Shown here in pieces: positions 18,501 through 27,510 of a stretch of 64,000 bases of DNA; the first letter of the stretch is position 1; each line of letters starts with the position of its first letter. Source of the stretch: JADCRZ01 sp037718865. GTDB lineage: Bacteria; Bacteroidota; Bacteroidia; Chitinophagales; Chitinophagaceae. The notes beneath the pieces were generated by a model. It saw nothing but the letters and a program-made list of their open reading frames with translations, made no database searches and was not told where the DNA came from. Where the stretch lies: the NCBI GenBank assembly GCA_037718865.1, contig JBBJMP010000006.1, forward strand, positions 248,001-312,000, read 5' to 3'. Both the position numbers and the translations under genes were made by a program.

Positions 18501-20884
18501 GGTCTCCATACACTCAATCCTTCAGCGCTTCGGGTGGAAGCAACAGTGGAATTTATACTTTTTCACTAATAGGTAACCTGCCTGCAGGCCTATCCTATAC
18601 CGGCAACACGCTGTCTGGTACGCCAACGCAGGCAGGTAGTTTCCCAATCTCAATAATAGCCAATGATCCTGCCGGATGTCCAGCTGATACCAATAACTAC
18701 ATACTGGTTATTACCGGAATTGTTCCGGCATCAGTAACAACAACAGCCGGTACGCCACAGACCACCTTTCCCCTTTCAGTACTACCTGTTGCGTTACAGG
18801 CAAGTGTCCGGGACAGCAGCGGTAATCCGTTAAGCGGGGTGAATGTTATCTTCTCTGCTCCGGATACGGGCGCCAGCGGAAGGTTTGCGGGCGGTCTTTC
18901 AACCGTAACGGTAGTTACTGACAGCTCCGGCATAGCTACTGCACCGGCATTTACTACAAATGCTATTACCGGCACTTATACAGTAACAGCAACAGTCGTG
19001 GGTGTAACTACACCGGCAATCTTCACGCTGACCAACTTCTGTCCTACGGTTGTAACCAGTAACGCAGATAGCGGTCCAGGTACCTTACGTGCCATACTCA
19101 ACAGTGCCTGCCAGGGTATTACGGTTACTTTTGATCCTGGCATCATCATGATCACGCTAACCAGTGGCGAGTTGCTCATTAATAAAGCAATAACCATTAA
19201 CGGACCGGGTGCTGACAAGCTAACGATTAGTGGCAACAACCTGTCCCGCATTTTTAATATAGATGCCGCTGCTTCCACTGTATCTATTTCAGGCATGACA
19301 ATCAGGGACGGGAAGCCACAGGCAAATTCACCAAATGGCGGAGGAGGTATTCTTGTAAACTCAGGAGCCTTAATTTTAACCAGTTGTGTGGTAACAAATA
19401 ACGATGCCTCACTTGCCGAGTTTGCAGAGGGCGGAGGTATCGACAACGAAGGGGGAGGGGTAGTAACAATAGATCGCTCTTCAATTATAAACAACACGGC
19501 TCTGGAAGATGGCGGCGGAGTAGCGAATTGGGGTACCTCTATGACAATAATCAACAGTACGATAGCAGGAAACACATCCGGCCCGGCTGGCGCAGGTGGA
19601 GGCATTTTCAGCTATGTACCTTTGACGCTAATGAATTCGACCGTATTTGGAAATTCAGCTCAATGGGGTGGTAATATATATAGATCTGCCAGTACGATTA
19701 CCTTTGGAAACAATATTATTGCCGGAGGAACACTGATCGGTACAGGAGGAGTGGGACCAGATATCATCGGCGCTGGTTTTGTTTCTGCAAATTACAACCT
19801 GATCCAAAATACTGCCGGATCTACGATAACCGGAACAACTACCCGAAATATTACCGGTGTAAGTCCAAACCTGCTGCCCCTGGGTAATTATGGGGGGATA
19901 ATTCCTGGCCTGTTGCCCAAACCAAATAGCCCGGTCATTAACCGGGGAGATTCGGCACTGATTTCGGGTACGGATCAGCGTGGCTTACCGCGGGTATCCG
20001 GGATCCGGGCAGACATTGGTGCAATGGAAACATTTTACGCCTCAACTGCGTTCAGTGGTACGCCTCAATCAACGGCCGTTAGAACGCCGTTTGCTACACC
20101 TCTGGCAGTAAAGGTTACAGAGTCGGGCAATGACATTGGCGGTGTTGATGTAATATTTATTGCTCCCCTTACTGGGCCAAGCGGTACTTTCCCTGATCCG
20201 TCTGCTATTGATACAGTAACAACCAACACCAATGGGATCGCTACGGCACCTGTGTTTACCGCCAATGATACAGTAGGCACTTACACGGTGACGGGCAATA
20301 TAGGTATGGAATTTCCAGCCATTTTGTTCACTTTGACGAACACTACTTCGCTCCCTGTAACATTTGGTCCTACTTCAGCAACAGGGTCTAATTGTACTGC
20401 TCAAATAAGGTGGGAAACGCTCACTGAATTAAATAATAAATACTTTACGGTTGAACATAGTGCCGATGGTATACGCTACAGTCCATTAGATACCGTCACA
20501 GCCAAAGGAAACAGTACTAACAGGCAGACCTATAACTACAGCCATCTTTCTGCTGTTAATGGGACCAACTACTACCGCATCAGGCAAACAGATCTTGATG
20601 GAGCTTTTACACTCAGCAGTGTGATGGTTGTTGTAAACGCTTGTGACCGGTCACCGATAGTTGCCTTCCCCAATCCGGTGAAAGACAATCTGACGGTAAT
20701 GCTTACGGGTACTTCCAGGCAGACACTAACTGTTTACGATGGTAAGGGTCGCCAAATCACGCAATATATTGTTAACGGAGGCACTCATAAAATTAATGTA
20801 AGCAGATGGTCAAGCGGGATGTATACGCTTACCGTAAGCGAAAAAGGCAAGACAACGTATACGGTAAAAGTTATTAAAAATTAA
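15596..20884 (+). CDS. Giant T9SS-secreted subtilase-fold (S8-like) multidomain protein, copy 1
   Basis: A 1762-residue exported protein. Order: signal peptide (1-24, LALAQ), prodomain (25-150), subtilase-like domain (about 228-665), a CARDB/NEW3-like beta domain (about 680-800), a PPC-like domain (about 830-960), a putative Ig repeat (GSPYTQSF...LSGTPTQAGSFPI), an Ig-like Big-1-type domain, a right-handed beta-helix region with polymorphic repeats (about 1150-1440), a second Big-1-type domain, and a type IX sorting domain (AFPNPVKDNL... to the end). Catalytic candidates: D244 (VLSDSYD), S608 (FGTSAAAP), oxyanion N369 (SSAGN). The position of the catalytic His (HGTxVA) is Glu286 in DEGRAMLQIV. 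So it is a divergent or altered peptidase. Duplicated downstream; own terminator at 20928. Confidence 0.87.
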   Translation: MNQKIYAVPVALLLFFFTANLALAQTQPEALRQIQLLIQEKESRTPAQQKIDSRLLQASRETRGLKMAEGVNLDPAKLNMDNQGYVDVDLSAVVTDALITKIEALGGKIIYPSRKFQTIRAQVKLSTVETIAGLAEVRFIEPAAIPMTVGSGIPKNNLPGKGINRPVTSLGAAAESTIKSSRPSFEARAAKVRNQLKEYLFKQGLRMPFAGTVNSQGDRAHRADDTRNTFGYEGQGIRIGVLSDSYDALGGAAGDIATGNLPGIGNPLGNTTPVTVLVDAPNRSDEGRAMLQIVHDLAPKAQLFYATAVISPASFADNILALRNAPYNCDIIIDDISWSNEPVFQDGIIGQAVNTVTAGGALYFSSAGNAGSLAKNTSGVWEGDFNDTGSPVFTFPAGTKSGTIHNFGTVDTAINGNVILAANQFHSLHWADPLGASGNDYDLFLVSATGTIKGSSTNLQNGRQNPIETISGNPLPSLVAGDRLVIFKAAAAQVVAFHVNTNRGRLTKATTGQTHGHSAAVNAYSVSATPAVGPFPNPFSASNQVENFTSDGPRRMFFNADSTPITPGNFLIGANGGAVRNKPDITAADGVSTTLPGSSGLNPFFGTSAAAPHAAAIAALLKSANIAQTPAQIRAILTSTALDIESPGYDNISGHGVIQAFQAMQAVSPAPLSNVSLGTVTTTEGTFSNNNGIIDPGEQGNLVVQLNNSSLVEATSVNATISTLTPGVTITQPMAAYGSIAPSGNALNTATPFSFVVNSSVPCGTTLTFTMVVTFGGGASPQGLLFRVTTGSRAVPAITSALGSTPPAGSGFTSATGTQTGRINRSTTGEVSSCAVLRVAPGLAATTGARLYDAYTFINSSASSQCVTVTMSSANAGNLFTVVYNDSGFVPANPNVHYLGDAGNSFSPQTFSFNAPAGKSFTLVIHEVTPANAAGSPYTLNVSLSNCTPGPACSPIEITTTTIAVGATGSPYTQSFSASGGSNSGIYTFSLIGNLPAGLSYTGNTLSGTPTQAGSFPISIIANDPAGCPADTNNYILVITGIVPASVTTTAGTPQTTFPLSVLPVALQASVRDSSGNPLSGVNVIFSAPDTGASGRFAGGLSTVTVVTDSSGIATAPAFTTNAITGTYTVTATVVGVTTPAIFTLTNFCPTVVTSNADSGPGTLRAILNSACQGITVTFDPGIIMITLTSGELLINKAITINGPGADKLTISGNNLSRIFNIDAAASTVSISGMTIRDGKPQANSPNGGGGILVNSGALILTSCVVTNNDASLAEFAEGGGIDNEGGGVVTIDRSSIINNTALEDGGGVANWGTSMTIINSTIAGNTSGPAGAGGGIFSYVPLTLMNSTVFGNSAQWGGNIYRSASTITFGNNIIAGGTLIGTGGVGPDIIGAGFVSANYNLIQNTAGSTITGTTTRNITGVSPNLLPLGNYGGIIPGLLPKPNSPVINRGDSALISGTDQRGLPRVSGIRADIGAMETFYASTAFSGTPQSTAVRTPFATPLAVKVTESGNDIGGVDVIFIAPLTGPSGTFPDPSAIDTVTTNTNGIATAPVFTANDTVGTYTVTGNIGMEFPAILFTLTNTTSLPVTFGPTSATGSNCTAQIRWETLTELNNKYFTVEHSADGIRYSPLDTVTAKGNSTNRQTYNYSHLSAVNGTNYYRIRQTDLDGAFTLSSVMVVVNACDRSPIVAFPNPVKDNLTVMLTGTSRQTLTVYDGKGRQITQYIVNGGTHKINVSRWSSGMYTLTVSEKGKTTYTVKVIKN

Positions 20885-20927
20885 AGAATACCAGCCAGGT
20901 AAGACTTATTATTCACTTTACAATGGA

Positions 20928-20964
20928 TTAATTGACCCAGGCTTTTAAGGCCTGGGTCAATTAA
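20928..20964 (+). terminator. Hairpin terminator after protease copy 1
   Basis: A perfect 15-bp inverted repeat: TTAATTGACCCAGGC (20928-20942) and GCCTGGGTCAATTAA (20950-20964) around a 7-nt loop, 44 bp past the stop. There is only a weak T-rich tail, but the stem is long. The stem sequence differs from that after copy 2 while the arrangement is the same. Confidence 0.75.
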
Positions 20965-21024
20965 CTTAAAATTATACTGCTTTTACTCAAATGGCATTCA
21001 ACATCCTTACTGCGTATTTAATTC

Positions 21025-21185
21025 TTAAAAAAGTTTTGATTTAATTTTTTTCATTGTAAATTCATAAATAAATCCTCCCTTTTAAAATTCCCTTTATTTC
21101 CGCGTTGTATTTTATGTGATCATTTACTGACCAGCCAATAAATAGATATTGGCTTGCATGAATTCCTGTGACCTGCTTCGGGCAA
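21025..21185 (+). repeat. Protease-locus leader, copy B (upstream of protease copy 2)
   Basis: Homologous to 14821-14985, sharing the block GATTTAATTTTTTTCATTG plus TAAATTC and the terminal GGCTTGCATGAATTCC. It presumably carries the promoter and 5' UTR of the second protease. The 14 bases directly before both protease start codons (CCAAAAACTAACCC or AACCAAAACTAACCC) are also alike. Confidence 0.7.
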
Positions 21186-21227
21186 AGTATTTTATAAAAC
21201 GTTTCGCTCAAAACCAAAAACTAACCC

Positions 21228-24200
21228 ATGAATCAGAAAATTTACGCTATTCTTATTGCTTTAACGCTGGTTTTCTCAGCAAACCTTGCTTTGGCGCAAA
21301 TTCAACCTGAAGCATTACGGCAGATCCAATTGATTTTACAGGAAAAGGAATCGCGTACGCCGGCTCAACGCAAAATAGATTCCCGGTTGTTGCAGGCGGC
21401 CAGGGAAACGAGAGGTTTGAAAATGACGGAAGGTGTGAACCTGGAACCTGCGAAATTAAATATGGATAATCAGGGTAACATAGATGTTGATGTAAGTGCT
21501 GTCGTGTCCGATGCGCTCATTGGCAAAATCGAGGCCCTTGGCGGCAGGATCATTTATCCTTCCTGGAAGTTCCATACCATCAGGGCGCAAATAAAACTTT
21601 CAGCGGTTGAAACGGTAGCAGGGTTTGCGGAGGTTCGGTTCATTGAACCGGCCGCTATTGCTATAACCGTTGGTTCAGGTATTCCTAAAAATAATTTACC
21701 TGGAAAAGGCATTAACCGACCAATTGCTTCCCCGGCTGCCGCTACGGAAGGCACCGTTTTCAAGTCACCCCGGCCTTCGTTTAAAGCCAGGGCCGCAATG
21801 GTGCGCAGCCGGTTGGAAGAACATTTGCGTAAGCAGGGTGTGCGTATGCCCTTTGCCGGCACTGTTAATTCGCAGGGCGACCGCACCCATCGCGCTGACG
21901 ACACACGCAACACTTTCGGATATGAAGGGCAGGGTATCCGGATAGGCGTATTGTCGGATAGTTATAATGCATTAGGTGGTGCTGCCGGTGATATAGCCAG
22001 CGGGAACCTTCCGGGTGTTGGAAACCCGCTCGGTAATACTACTCCTGTAACGGTACTGGCTGATTTACCAAACAGAATAGATGAAGGGCGGGCCATGTTA
22101 CAGATCGTTCACGACCTGGCTCCCAAAGCACAGCTTTTTTTTGCTACTGCATTTATAAGCGACGCAAGCTTTGCTGATAATATTCTTGCCTTACGAAATG
22201 CACCTTATAACTGCGACATTATTATCGACGATATCTTCTATTTTAACGAACCGGTATTCCAGGATGGGAGAATAGCCCAGGCAGTGAATACGGTAACTGC
22301 AGACGGTGCGCTGTATTTTTCGTCGGCTGGAAATGAAGGCTCCCTTGCCAAAAATACTTCCGGCGTATGGGAGGGCGATTTTAACGACTCAGGTTCTCCG
22401 GTATTCACTTTCCCTGCTGGTGCAAAATCAGGGACCATCCATAATTTTGGCACTGCAGCAACACCGCTTAATGGCAACATAATCATTCAAACAGGATTAT
22501 TTTATAACCTCAACTGGGCTGATCCGTTAGGCGCTTCCGGTAACGATTATGACCTGTTTTTAGTTAGTGCAACCGGCATTGTTAAGGCCTCATCCACCAA
22601 TATTCAAAATGGCACTCAGAATCCCTACGAATTTATGTCGGTAAGTCCGCTGGTAGCCGGTGATAGATTGGCTGTATTTAAAGCAGCCGCCGCCCAAGTC
22701 GTGGCATTTAGTGTGAATACAGGTCGTGGACGACTTACTACGGCAACAACAGGTCAAATCCACGGACATACTGCGGCAGTGGATGCCTTTAGCGTGGCTG
22801 CGGTGCCCGCTGCACAGCCTTTCGGCCTGCCAGGCTCTCCGACAGGGCCTTTCCCTAACCCTTATTCGGCATCAGACCAGGTAGAACTTTTTTCTTCTGA
22901 CGGCCCCAGGCGTATGTTCTTTAATGCCGACAGCACACCTGTTACACCGGGTAATTTTCTCTTTGGTACAAATGGGGGAGTCGTCCGGAACAAGCCCGAT
23001 ATTACAGCTGCTGACGGCACTTCCACCACTGTTCCTGGTTTCATTCCCTTTTACGGCACCTCTGCCGCGGCACCGCATGCGGGCGCCATTGCGGCTTTAC
23101 TCAAATCTGCAAACATAGCGCAGACACCGGCTCAGATCAGAACGATCCTGACATCAACAGCGCTCGACATTGAATCGGCCGGCTATGACAACATCAGCGG
23201 CTCTGGCATACTTCAGGCTTTCCAGGCTATGCAGGCAGTAAGTCCCACACCGGTATCTAATATCAGCCTTGGTACGTTTACAACAACCGAGGGTACATTC
23301 AGCAATAACAATGGAGCCCTTGATCCCGGCGAACAGGGCAGTTTAGTCGTACAGCTAACAAACCCCTCCCTGGTTGAAGCAACCGGTGTCAATGCGACCA
23401 TCTCTACCACCACTCCGGGCGTTACGATAATCCAGAGCACTGCAGCCTATGGTTCGATAGCACCATCAGGCAATGCCCTTAATACTGCAACACCCTTCAC
23501 CTTTGTGGTGAACTCATCAGTACCCTGCGGAACAACGATAACCTTTACGATAATAGTCACGTTCGGAGGTGGAGGACCGAGTCCCCAGGGCTTCCAGTTT
23601 ACGGTTACGACAGGCAGTCGGGCAGCGCCTCCCATCACTTCTGCGTTAGGCTCTACGCCTCCTACAGGACCGGGCTTTACATCAGCAACCGGAACCCAAA
23701 TTGGAAGGCTTTCCCGAAATACACCGGTTTCCTCTTGCGGTATGCAGAAAATTACGCCGGTCTTAGCTGATCCTGCCGGGGCCCGTATATTTGATTCATA
23801 CACATTCACAAATCCTAACGCAGTAAATCAGTGTGTTACTGCGACGCTGACGGCTACAAACGGCATCAACCTGTATCTGGTAGCCTACAATGACAGTGGT
23901 TTTGTCCCGGCTACCCCGAATAGACACTTCCTGGCTGATCTGGGCTTATCTCAAGCCACTCAGACGTTCAGCTTTACCGCCCCTGCGGGAAAATCATTCA
24001 CCCTGGTTATTCATGAAGTGACACCTGCCAATGCAGCTGGTTCTCCTTATACGCTGAACGTCAGTTTAAGCAACTGCACGCCACCTCCCGACTGCAGTCC
24101 GGTTGAGATCACGACCACCACCATTGCCACTGGAGCAACAGGGTCTCCATATACACAATCCTTTAGCGCTTCAGGTGGAAGCAACAGTGGCGTTTATACC

Positions 24201-26537
24201 TTTTCACTGCTAGGTAACCTCCCTGCAGGTTTATCCTTTACCGGCAACACGCTGTCCGGTACGCCTACGCAGGCAGGTAGTTTCCCTATCTCTATAATAG
24301 CTAATGATCCCGCAGGATGTCCTGCAGATACGATGAACTACACCCTCGTCATTGCCGGGATTGTCCCTGCATCGGTGACAGCAACAGCCGGTACGCCACA
24401 GACCATTCTTCCGCTTACAGTGCTACCCATTACCTTACAGGCAACGGTACGGGACAGCAGCGGTAATCCGTTAAGCGGGGTGAATGTTATCTTCTCTGCC
24501 CCGGATACGGGTGCCAGCGGACGATTTGCAGGCGGCCTCTCAACGGTAACTGTTGTTACTAACAGCGCCGGCATAGCCATTGCGCCGGCATTTACCTCAA
24601 ATACTATTACCGGCACTTATACAGTAACAGCTTCTGTCGTGGGTGTAACCACACCTGCTGTCTTCACGCTGACCAACTTTTGTCCGACTGTTGTAACGAG
24701 TAACGCAGACAGCGGGCCAGGTACGTTACGTAGCATACTTGGCGCTGCTTGCCCGGGTATTACGGTTACTTTCGATCCAGGCATCACAATGATCACACTA
24801 ACCAGTGGAGAGTTGTTGATTAATAAAGGCATAACTATCAGGGGCTCGGGTGCTGACAAGCTAACGATCAGCGGCAACAACCTGTCCCGCATTTTTCATA
24901 TTTCAGCCGATACTTCCACTGTATCTATCTCAGGAATAACCATCAGGGATGGCAACCCACAGGCAACTTCGCCTAACGGTGGGGGAGGTATTCTCATCAA
25001 CAATGGTGCAGGCGCAGGTGCGGTTAACCTGACGGGTTGTGTGATCACGAATAACAATGTTTCTTTAACCGGTAATCCCTTAGGCGGGGGTATTGATAAG
25101 GAAGGGGGGAACCTGACAATAGACCATTGTTCTATTATCAATAATACGGCTACTTTCCGGGGTGGAGGTATTCAGAGTCAAAGCTTTGGATCAATGTCCG
25201 TTATCAATAGCACGATTGCAGGTAACTCAGCAGGAGCAACCGGTATAGGAGGAGGAATTCGGACCTTTTTACCGTTGGCGTTATCCAATTGCACCATCTT
25301 CGGCAATGCTGCTCAATCCGGGGGCAATATCTCAAGATCGGGTGATACGGTTACATTTAACAACACCATCATTGCGGGTGGCATACTCCTGGGAACAGGA
25401 GGAACCGGGCCTGACATTAGCGGTGTAGGTTTTAAATCGGGCGATTACAACCTGATACAAAACACTGCCGGAGCTACAATAACCGGTATTACTACCCGCA
25501 ACATTACCGGTGTAAGTCCCAACCTGCTGCCCCTGGGTAACTATGGTGGGATAATTCCTTGCCTGTTGCCAAAGCCAAACAGCCCGGTCATTAACCGCGG
25601 AGATTCTGCACTGGTTTCAGGCACGGATCAGCGCGGTTTACCACGGGTATCCGGGGTCCGGGCAGACATAGGTGCAGTGGAAACATTTTACGCATTCACT
25701 GCCAGCAGAGGTACACCTCAATCCACTCGTGTTACCATGCCATTTCCTATGCCATTGGCAGTAAAGGTCACAGAATCGGGCAATGACATTGGCGGTGTTG
25801 ACGTAATATTTACTGCTCCCCTTACCGGACCCAGCGGTACTTTCCCTGGTCCGTCTGCTACAGATACAGTAACAACCAATACCAGCGGAATTGCGACATC
25901 GCCTGTGTTTACGGCTAACGATACTATAGGTTCGTACAGTGTGACGGCAACGATCGGCACGATGTTTTTACCTGTTTCTTTTAATTTGACAAACCTAATC
26001 AGGGTTCCTGTCACATTCGGTTTAATGTCGGCTTCGGCATCTAATTGTACTGCTCAAATAAGATGGGAAACACTGACTGAGCTAAACAATAATCATTTTA
26101 CCGTTGAGCATAGTTCAGATGGTGTAAACTACATTCCATTGGATATCGTTCCTGCGAAAGGAAACAGCAACAGTAAGCAGCTGTACAGCTACAGCCACCT
26201 GTCTGCGATAAAAGGAAATAATTACTACCGCATCAAGCAGACCGATCTTAACGGAGTCTATACGTACGGTAGTGTAATGGTTGTTAATAACAGTTGTGAC
26301 AGGTTGCCAATAGTTGCCTTCCCAAATCCGGTTAAAAACAGCCTGACGGTATCGCTTCCCGGCACCTCCAGACAAACACTAACTGTTTACGATGGCAAGG
26401 GCCGCCAAATCACGCAATACATTGTTAACGGAGGTACCCATAAAATTAATGCAAGCAGATGGTCAAGCGGCATGTACACGCTTACCATAGGAGAAAAAGG
26501 AAAGACAACGTATACAGTAAAGATCATAAAAAATTAA
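21228..26537 (+). CDS. Giant T9SS-secreted subtilase-fold (S8-like) multidomain protein, copy 2
   Basis: A 1769-residue tandem paralogue of the preceding gene with the same domain order and very similar sequence throughout: signal peptide ending LALAQ, prodomain, subtilase-like domain (GVLSDSYNALGG with D244; DEGRAMLQIVHDLAP with Glu286 in place of the catalytic His; SSAGNEGS; FYGTSAAAPHAG), beta domains, beta-helix region and a T9SS sorting domain (AFPNPVKNSL... VKIIKN). The C-terminal sorting domains are nearly identical, whereas the linker around residue 175 and the region near residue 530 (an insertion AQPFGLPGSPTG) differ. The Glu is therefore conserved in both copies. Probably cell-surface attached or released by the type IX system, whose genes are not in this window. 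Confidence 0.87.
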   Translation: MNQKIYAILIALTLVFSANLALAQIQPEALRQIQLILQEKESRTPAQRKIDSRLLQAARETRGLKMTEGVNLEPAKLNMDNQGNIDVDVSAVVSDALIGKIEALGGRIIYPSWKFHTIRAQIKLSAVETVAGFAEVRFIEPAAIAITVGSGIPKNNLPGKGINRPIASPAAATEGTVFKSPRPSFKARAAMVRSRLEEHLRKQGVRMPFAGTVNSQGDRTHRADDTRNTFGYEGQGIRIGVLSDSYNALGGAAGDIASGNLPGVGNPLGNTTPVTVLADLPNRIDEGRAMLQIVHDLAPKAQLFFATAFISDASFADNILALRNAPYNCDIIIDDIFYFNEPVFQDGRIAQAVNTVTADGALYFSSAGNEGSLAKNTSGVWEGDFNDSGSPVFTFPAGAKSGTIHNFGTAATPLNGNIIIQTGLFYNLNWADPLGASGNDYDLFLVSATGIVKASSTNIQNGTQNPYEFMSVSPLVAGDRLAVFKAAAAQVVAFSVNTGRGRLTTATTGQIHGHTAAVDAFSVAAVPAAQPFGLPGSPTGPFPNPYSASDQVELFSSDGPRRMFFNADSTPVTPGNFLFGTNGGVVRNKPDITAADGTSTTVPGFIPFYGTSAAAPHAGAIAALLKSANIAQTPAQIRTILTSTALDIESAGYDNISGSGILQAFQAMQAVSPTPVSNISLGTFTTTEGTFSNNNGALDPGEQGSLVVQLTNPSLVEATGVNATISTTTPGVTIIQSTAAYGSIAPSGNALNTATPFTFVVNSSVPCGTTITFTIIVTFGGGGPSPQGFQFTVTTGSRAAPPITSALGSTPPTGPGFTSATGTQIGRLSRNTPVSSCGMQKITPVLADPAGARIFDSYTFTNPNAVNQCVTATLTATNGINLYLVAYNDSGFVPATPNRHFLADLGLSQATQTFSFTAPAGKSFTLVIHEVTPANAAGSPYTLNVSLSNCTPPPDCSPVEITTTTIATGATGSPYTQSFSASGGSNSGVYTFSLLGNLPAGLSFTGNTLSGTPTQAGSFPISIIANDPAGCPADTMNYTLVIAGIVPASVTATAGTPQTILPLTVLPITLQATVRDSSGNPLSGVNVIFSAPDTGASGRFAGGLSTVTVVTNSAGIAIAPAFTSNTITGTYTVTASVVGVTTPAVFTLTNFCPTVVTSNADSGPGTLRSILGAACPGITVTFDPGITMITLTSGELLINKGITIRGSGADKLTISGNNLSRIFHISADTSTVSISGITIRDGNPQATSPNGGGGILINNGAGAGAVNLTGCVITNNNVSLTGNPLGGGIDKEGGNLTIDHCSIINNTATFRGGGIQSQSFGSMSVINSTIAGNSAGATGIGGGIRTFLPLALSNCTIFGNAAQSGGNISRSGDTVTFNNTIIAGGILLGTGGTGPDISGVGFKSGDYNLIQNTAGATITGITTRNITGVSPNLLPLGNYGGIIPCLLPKPNSPVINRGDSALVSGTDQRGLPRVSGVRADIGAVETFYAFTASRGTPQSTRVTMPFPMPLAVKVTESGNDIGGVDVIFTAPLTGPSGTFPGPSATDTVTTNTSGIATSPVFTANDTIGSYSVTATIGTMFLPVSFNLTNLIRVPVTFGLMSASASNCTAQIRWETLTELNNNHFTVEHSSDGVNYIPLDIVPAKGNSNSKQLYSYSHLSAIKGNNYYRIKQTDLNGVYTYGSVMVVNNSCDRLPIVAFPNPVKNSLTVSLPGTSRQTLTVYDGKGRQITQYIVNGGTHKINASRWSSGMYTLTIGEKGKTTYTVKIIKN

Positions 26538-26550
26538 AGCATTCGATAAC

Positions 26551-26587
26551 AAACTAACTCAGGCTTCTGAAGCCTGAGTTAGTTTTT
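26551..26587 (+). terminator. Hairpin terminator after protease copy 2
   Basis: A perfect 16-bp stem (AAACTAACTCAGGCTT at 26551-26566, AAGCCTGAGTTAGTTT at 26570-26585) with a 3-nt loop, followed by TT, 13 bp past the stop codon. Its symmetry would also stop transcripts from the convergent gene at 26630-26914. Confidence 0.8.
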
Positions 26588-26629
26588 ATAAAGATGGGTG
26601 ACTTGTAAAATAGGTAGTTCTCCTTCCCG

Positions 26630-26914
26630 TTAAGAATTGCGCTGATTGATCTCATCTCCAATCCAGTTAATAAAAGGTTGGTCAAGGAATGAAGGCAAAT
26701 CCGCAGAATACCAGTGGCCCTGTGCATTCATCGTTATGATGAAATAACAGCTTCCCGACCAGGGATGCAGGCAGTATATACAATATCTGCCGGTTGCCTG
26801 AAGGACACCTCCTTCCCGAAACATTTCCATATTGATGGATACATACCCCCTGACGCCTTTCAGGTCAAACGCTTTTACAAATCCCGCAGCTGAAAAGTCG
26901 ATGATATCATTCAT
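26630..26914 (-). CDS. Hypothetical protein (94 aa)
   Basis: A 94-residue minus-strand ORF with balanced composition, no signal peptide and several aromatic and cysteine residues (YCIYCLHPWSGSCYF in the middle, HWYSADLP after it). The strand pattern VSINMEMF...YFIITMNAQGHW suggests a small beta-rich fold. It sits 35 bp downstream of another minus-strand hypothetical gene, so both may form one transcript. No family is recognised. Confidence 0.55.
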   Translation of the reverse strand: MNDIIDFSAAGFVKAFDLKGVRGYVSINMEMFREGGVLQATGRYCIYCLHPWSGSCYFIITMNAQGHWYSADLPSFLDQPFINWIGDEINQRNS

Positions 26915-26949
26915 ATATTAATCATTTGCATAAACCCCGAAACATGTTG

Positions 26950-27372
26950 TTATTTCATACTCTCTATTTTCCTCTCGACGAGAACTTTTCTTTTCAGCCA
27001 TTTGTTTACCGGCTCCGGAAAATAAGTATGATTTCCTTTTTTATCTTTCAATCCTGACCTGCTCATAAAGATGTTGCTTAGTTCTATCAGCTGTTTCTTA
27101 TTTCTGCGGTTAGAAAGGGTCCCTTTTAACTGGTTTTGACTTTGTTCTTTAAATACCTTTATTCCCTTACTGATTACCCTGAGTTCATTTTTATATTCTT
27201 TTTGTTTCCGGTAAAGGATCATTAACCTGTCATAAGCATACTGGTCAGCATGCCCGGCTTTCACATTTTCTTCGTAATACTTTATAGCGGCTTTAATATC
27301 ATTATTTAATTCTGCCTCTTTACCAGCAGTGTTCACCTTTTCAATTTGCCTGTGAAGCGTAAGATCTTTCAT
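26950..27372 (-). CDS. Small TPR-like protein
   Basis: A 140-residue, lysine-rich, all-helical protein. Residues 12-60 have the helix-turn-helix spacing and hydrophobic pattern of a tetratricopeptide repeat pair (AELNNDIKAAIKYYEENV, then AYDRLMILYRKQKEYKNELRV), and the C-terminal half is basic. No signal peptide. Transcribed divergently from xseA. Function unknown; a protein-interaction role is an inference from the repeats. Confidence 0.6.
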   Translation of the reverse strand: MKDLTLHRQIEKVNTAGKEAELNNDIKAAIKYYEENVKAGHADQYAYDRLMILYRKQKEYKNELRVISKGIKVFKEQSQNQLKGTLSNRRNKKQLIELSNIFMSRSGLKDKKGNHTYFPEPVNKWLKRKVLVERKIESMK

Positions 27373-27510
27373 AATGTAGGTAGTGTTCGGACATTCAAAT
27401 GTACAGATTTGATGTATTATTTATCCAGGGGTGATTCAACGCGTGTAATCAGTTAAATCATGCTAAATATTTTAGTATCTTTATCCGGTCTTAATACTCA
27501 TTATTTTACC

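Noticed and set aside
18976..19605. 209-codon minus-strand ORF inside protease copy 1
   Set aside because: Shadow of a repetitive, GC-balanced coding region; the plus frame has domain homology and the corresponding ORF in copy 2 is broken into pieces.
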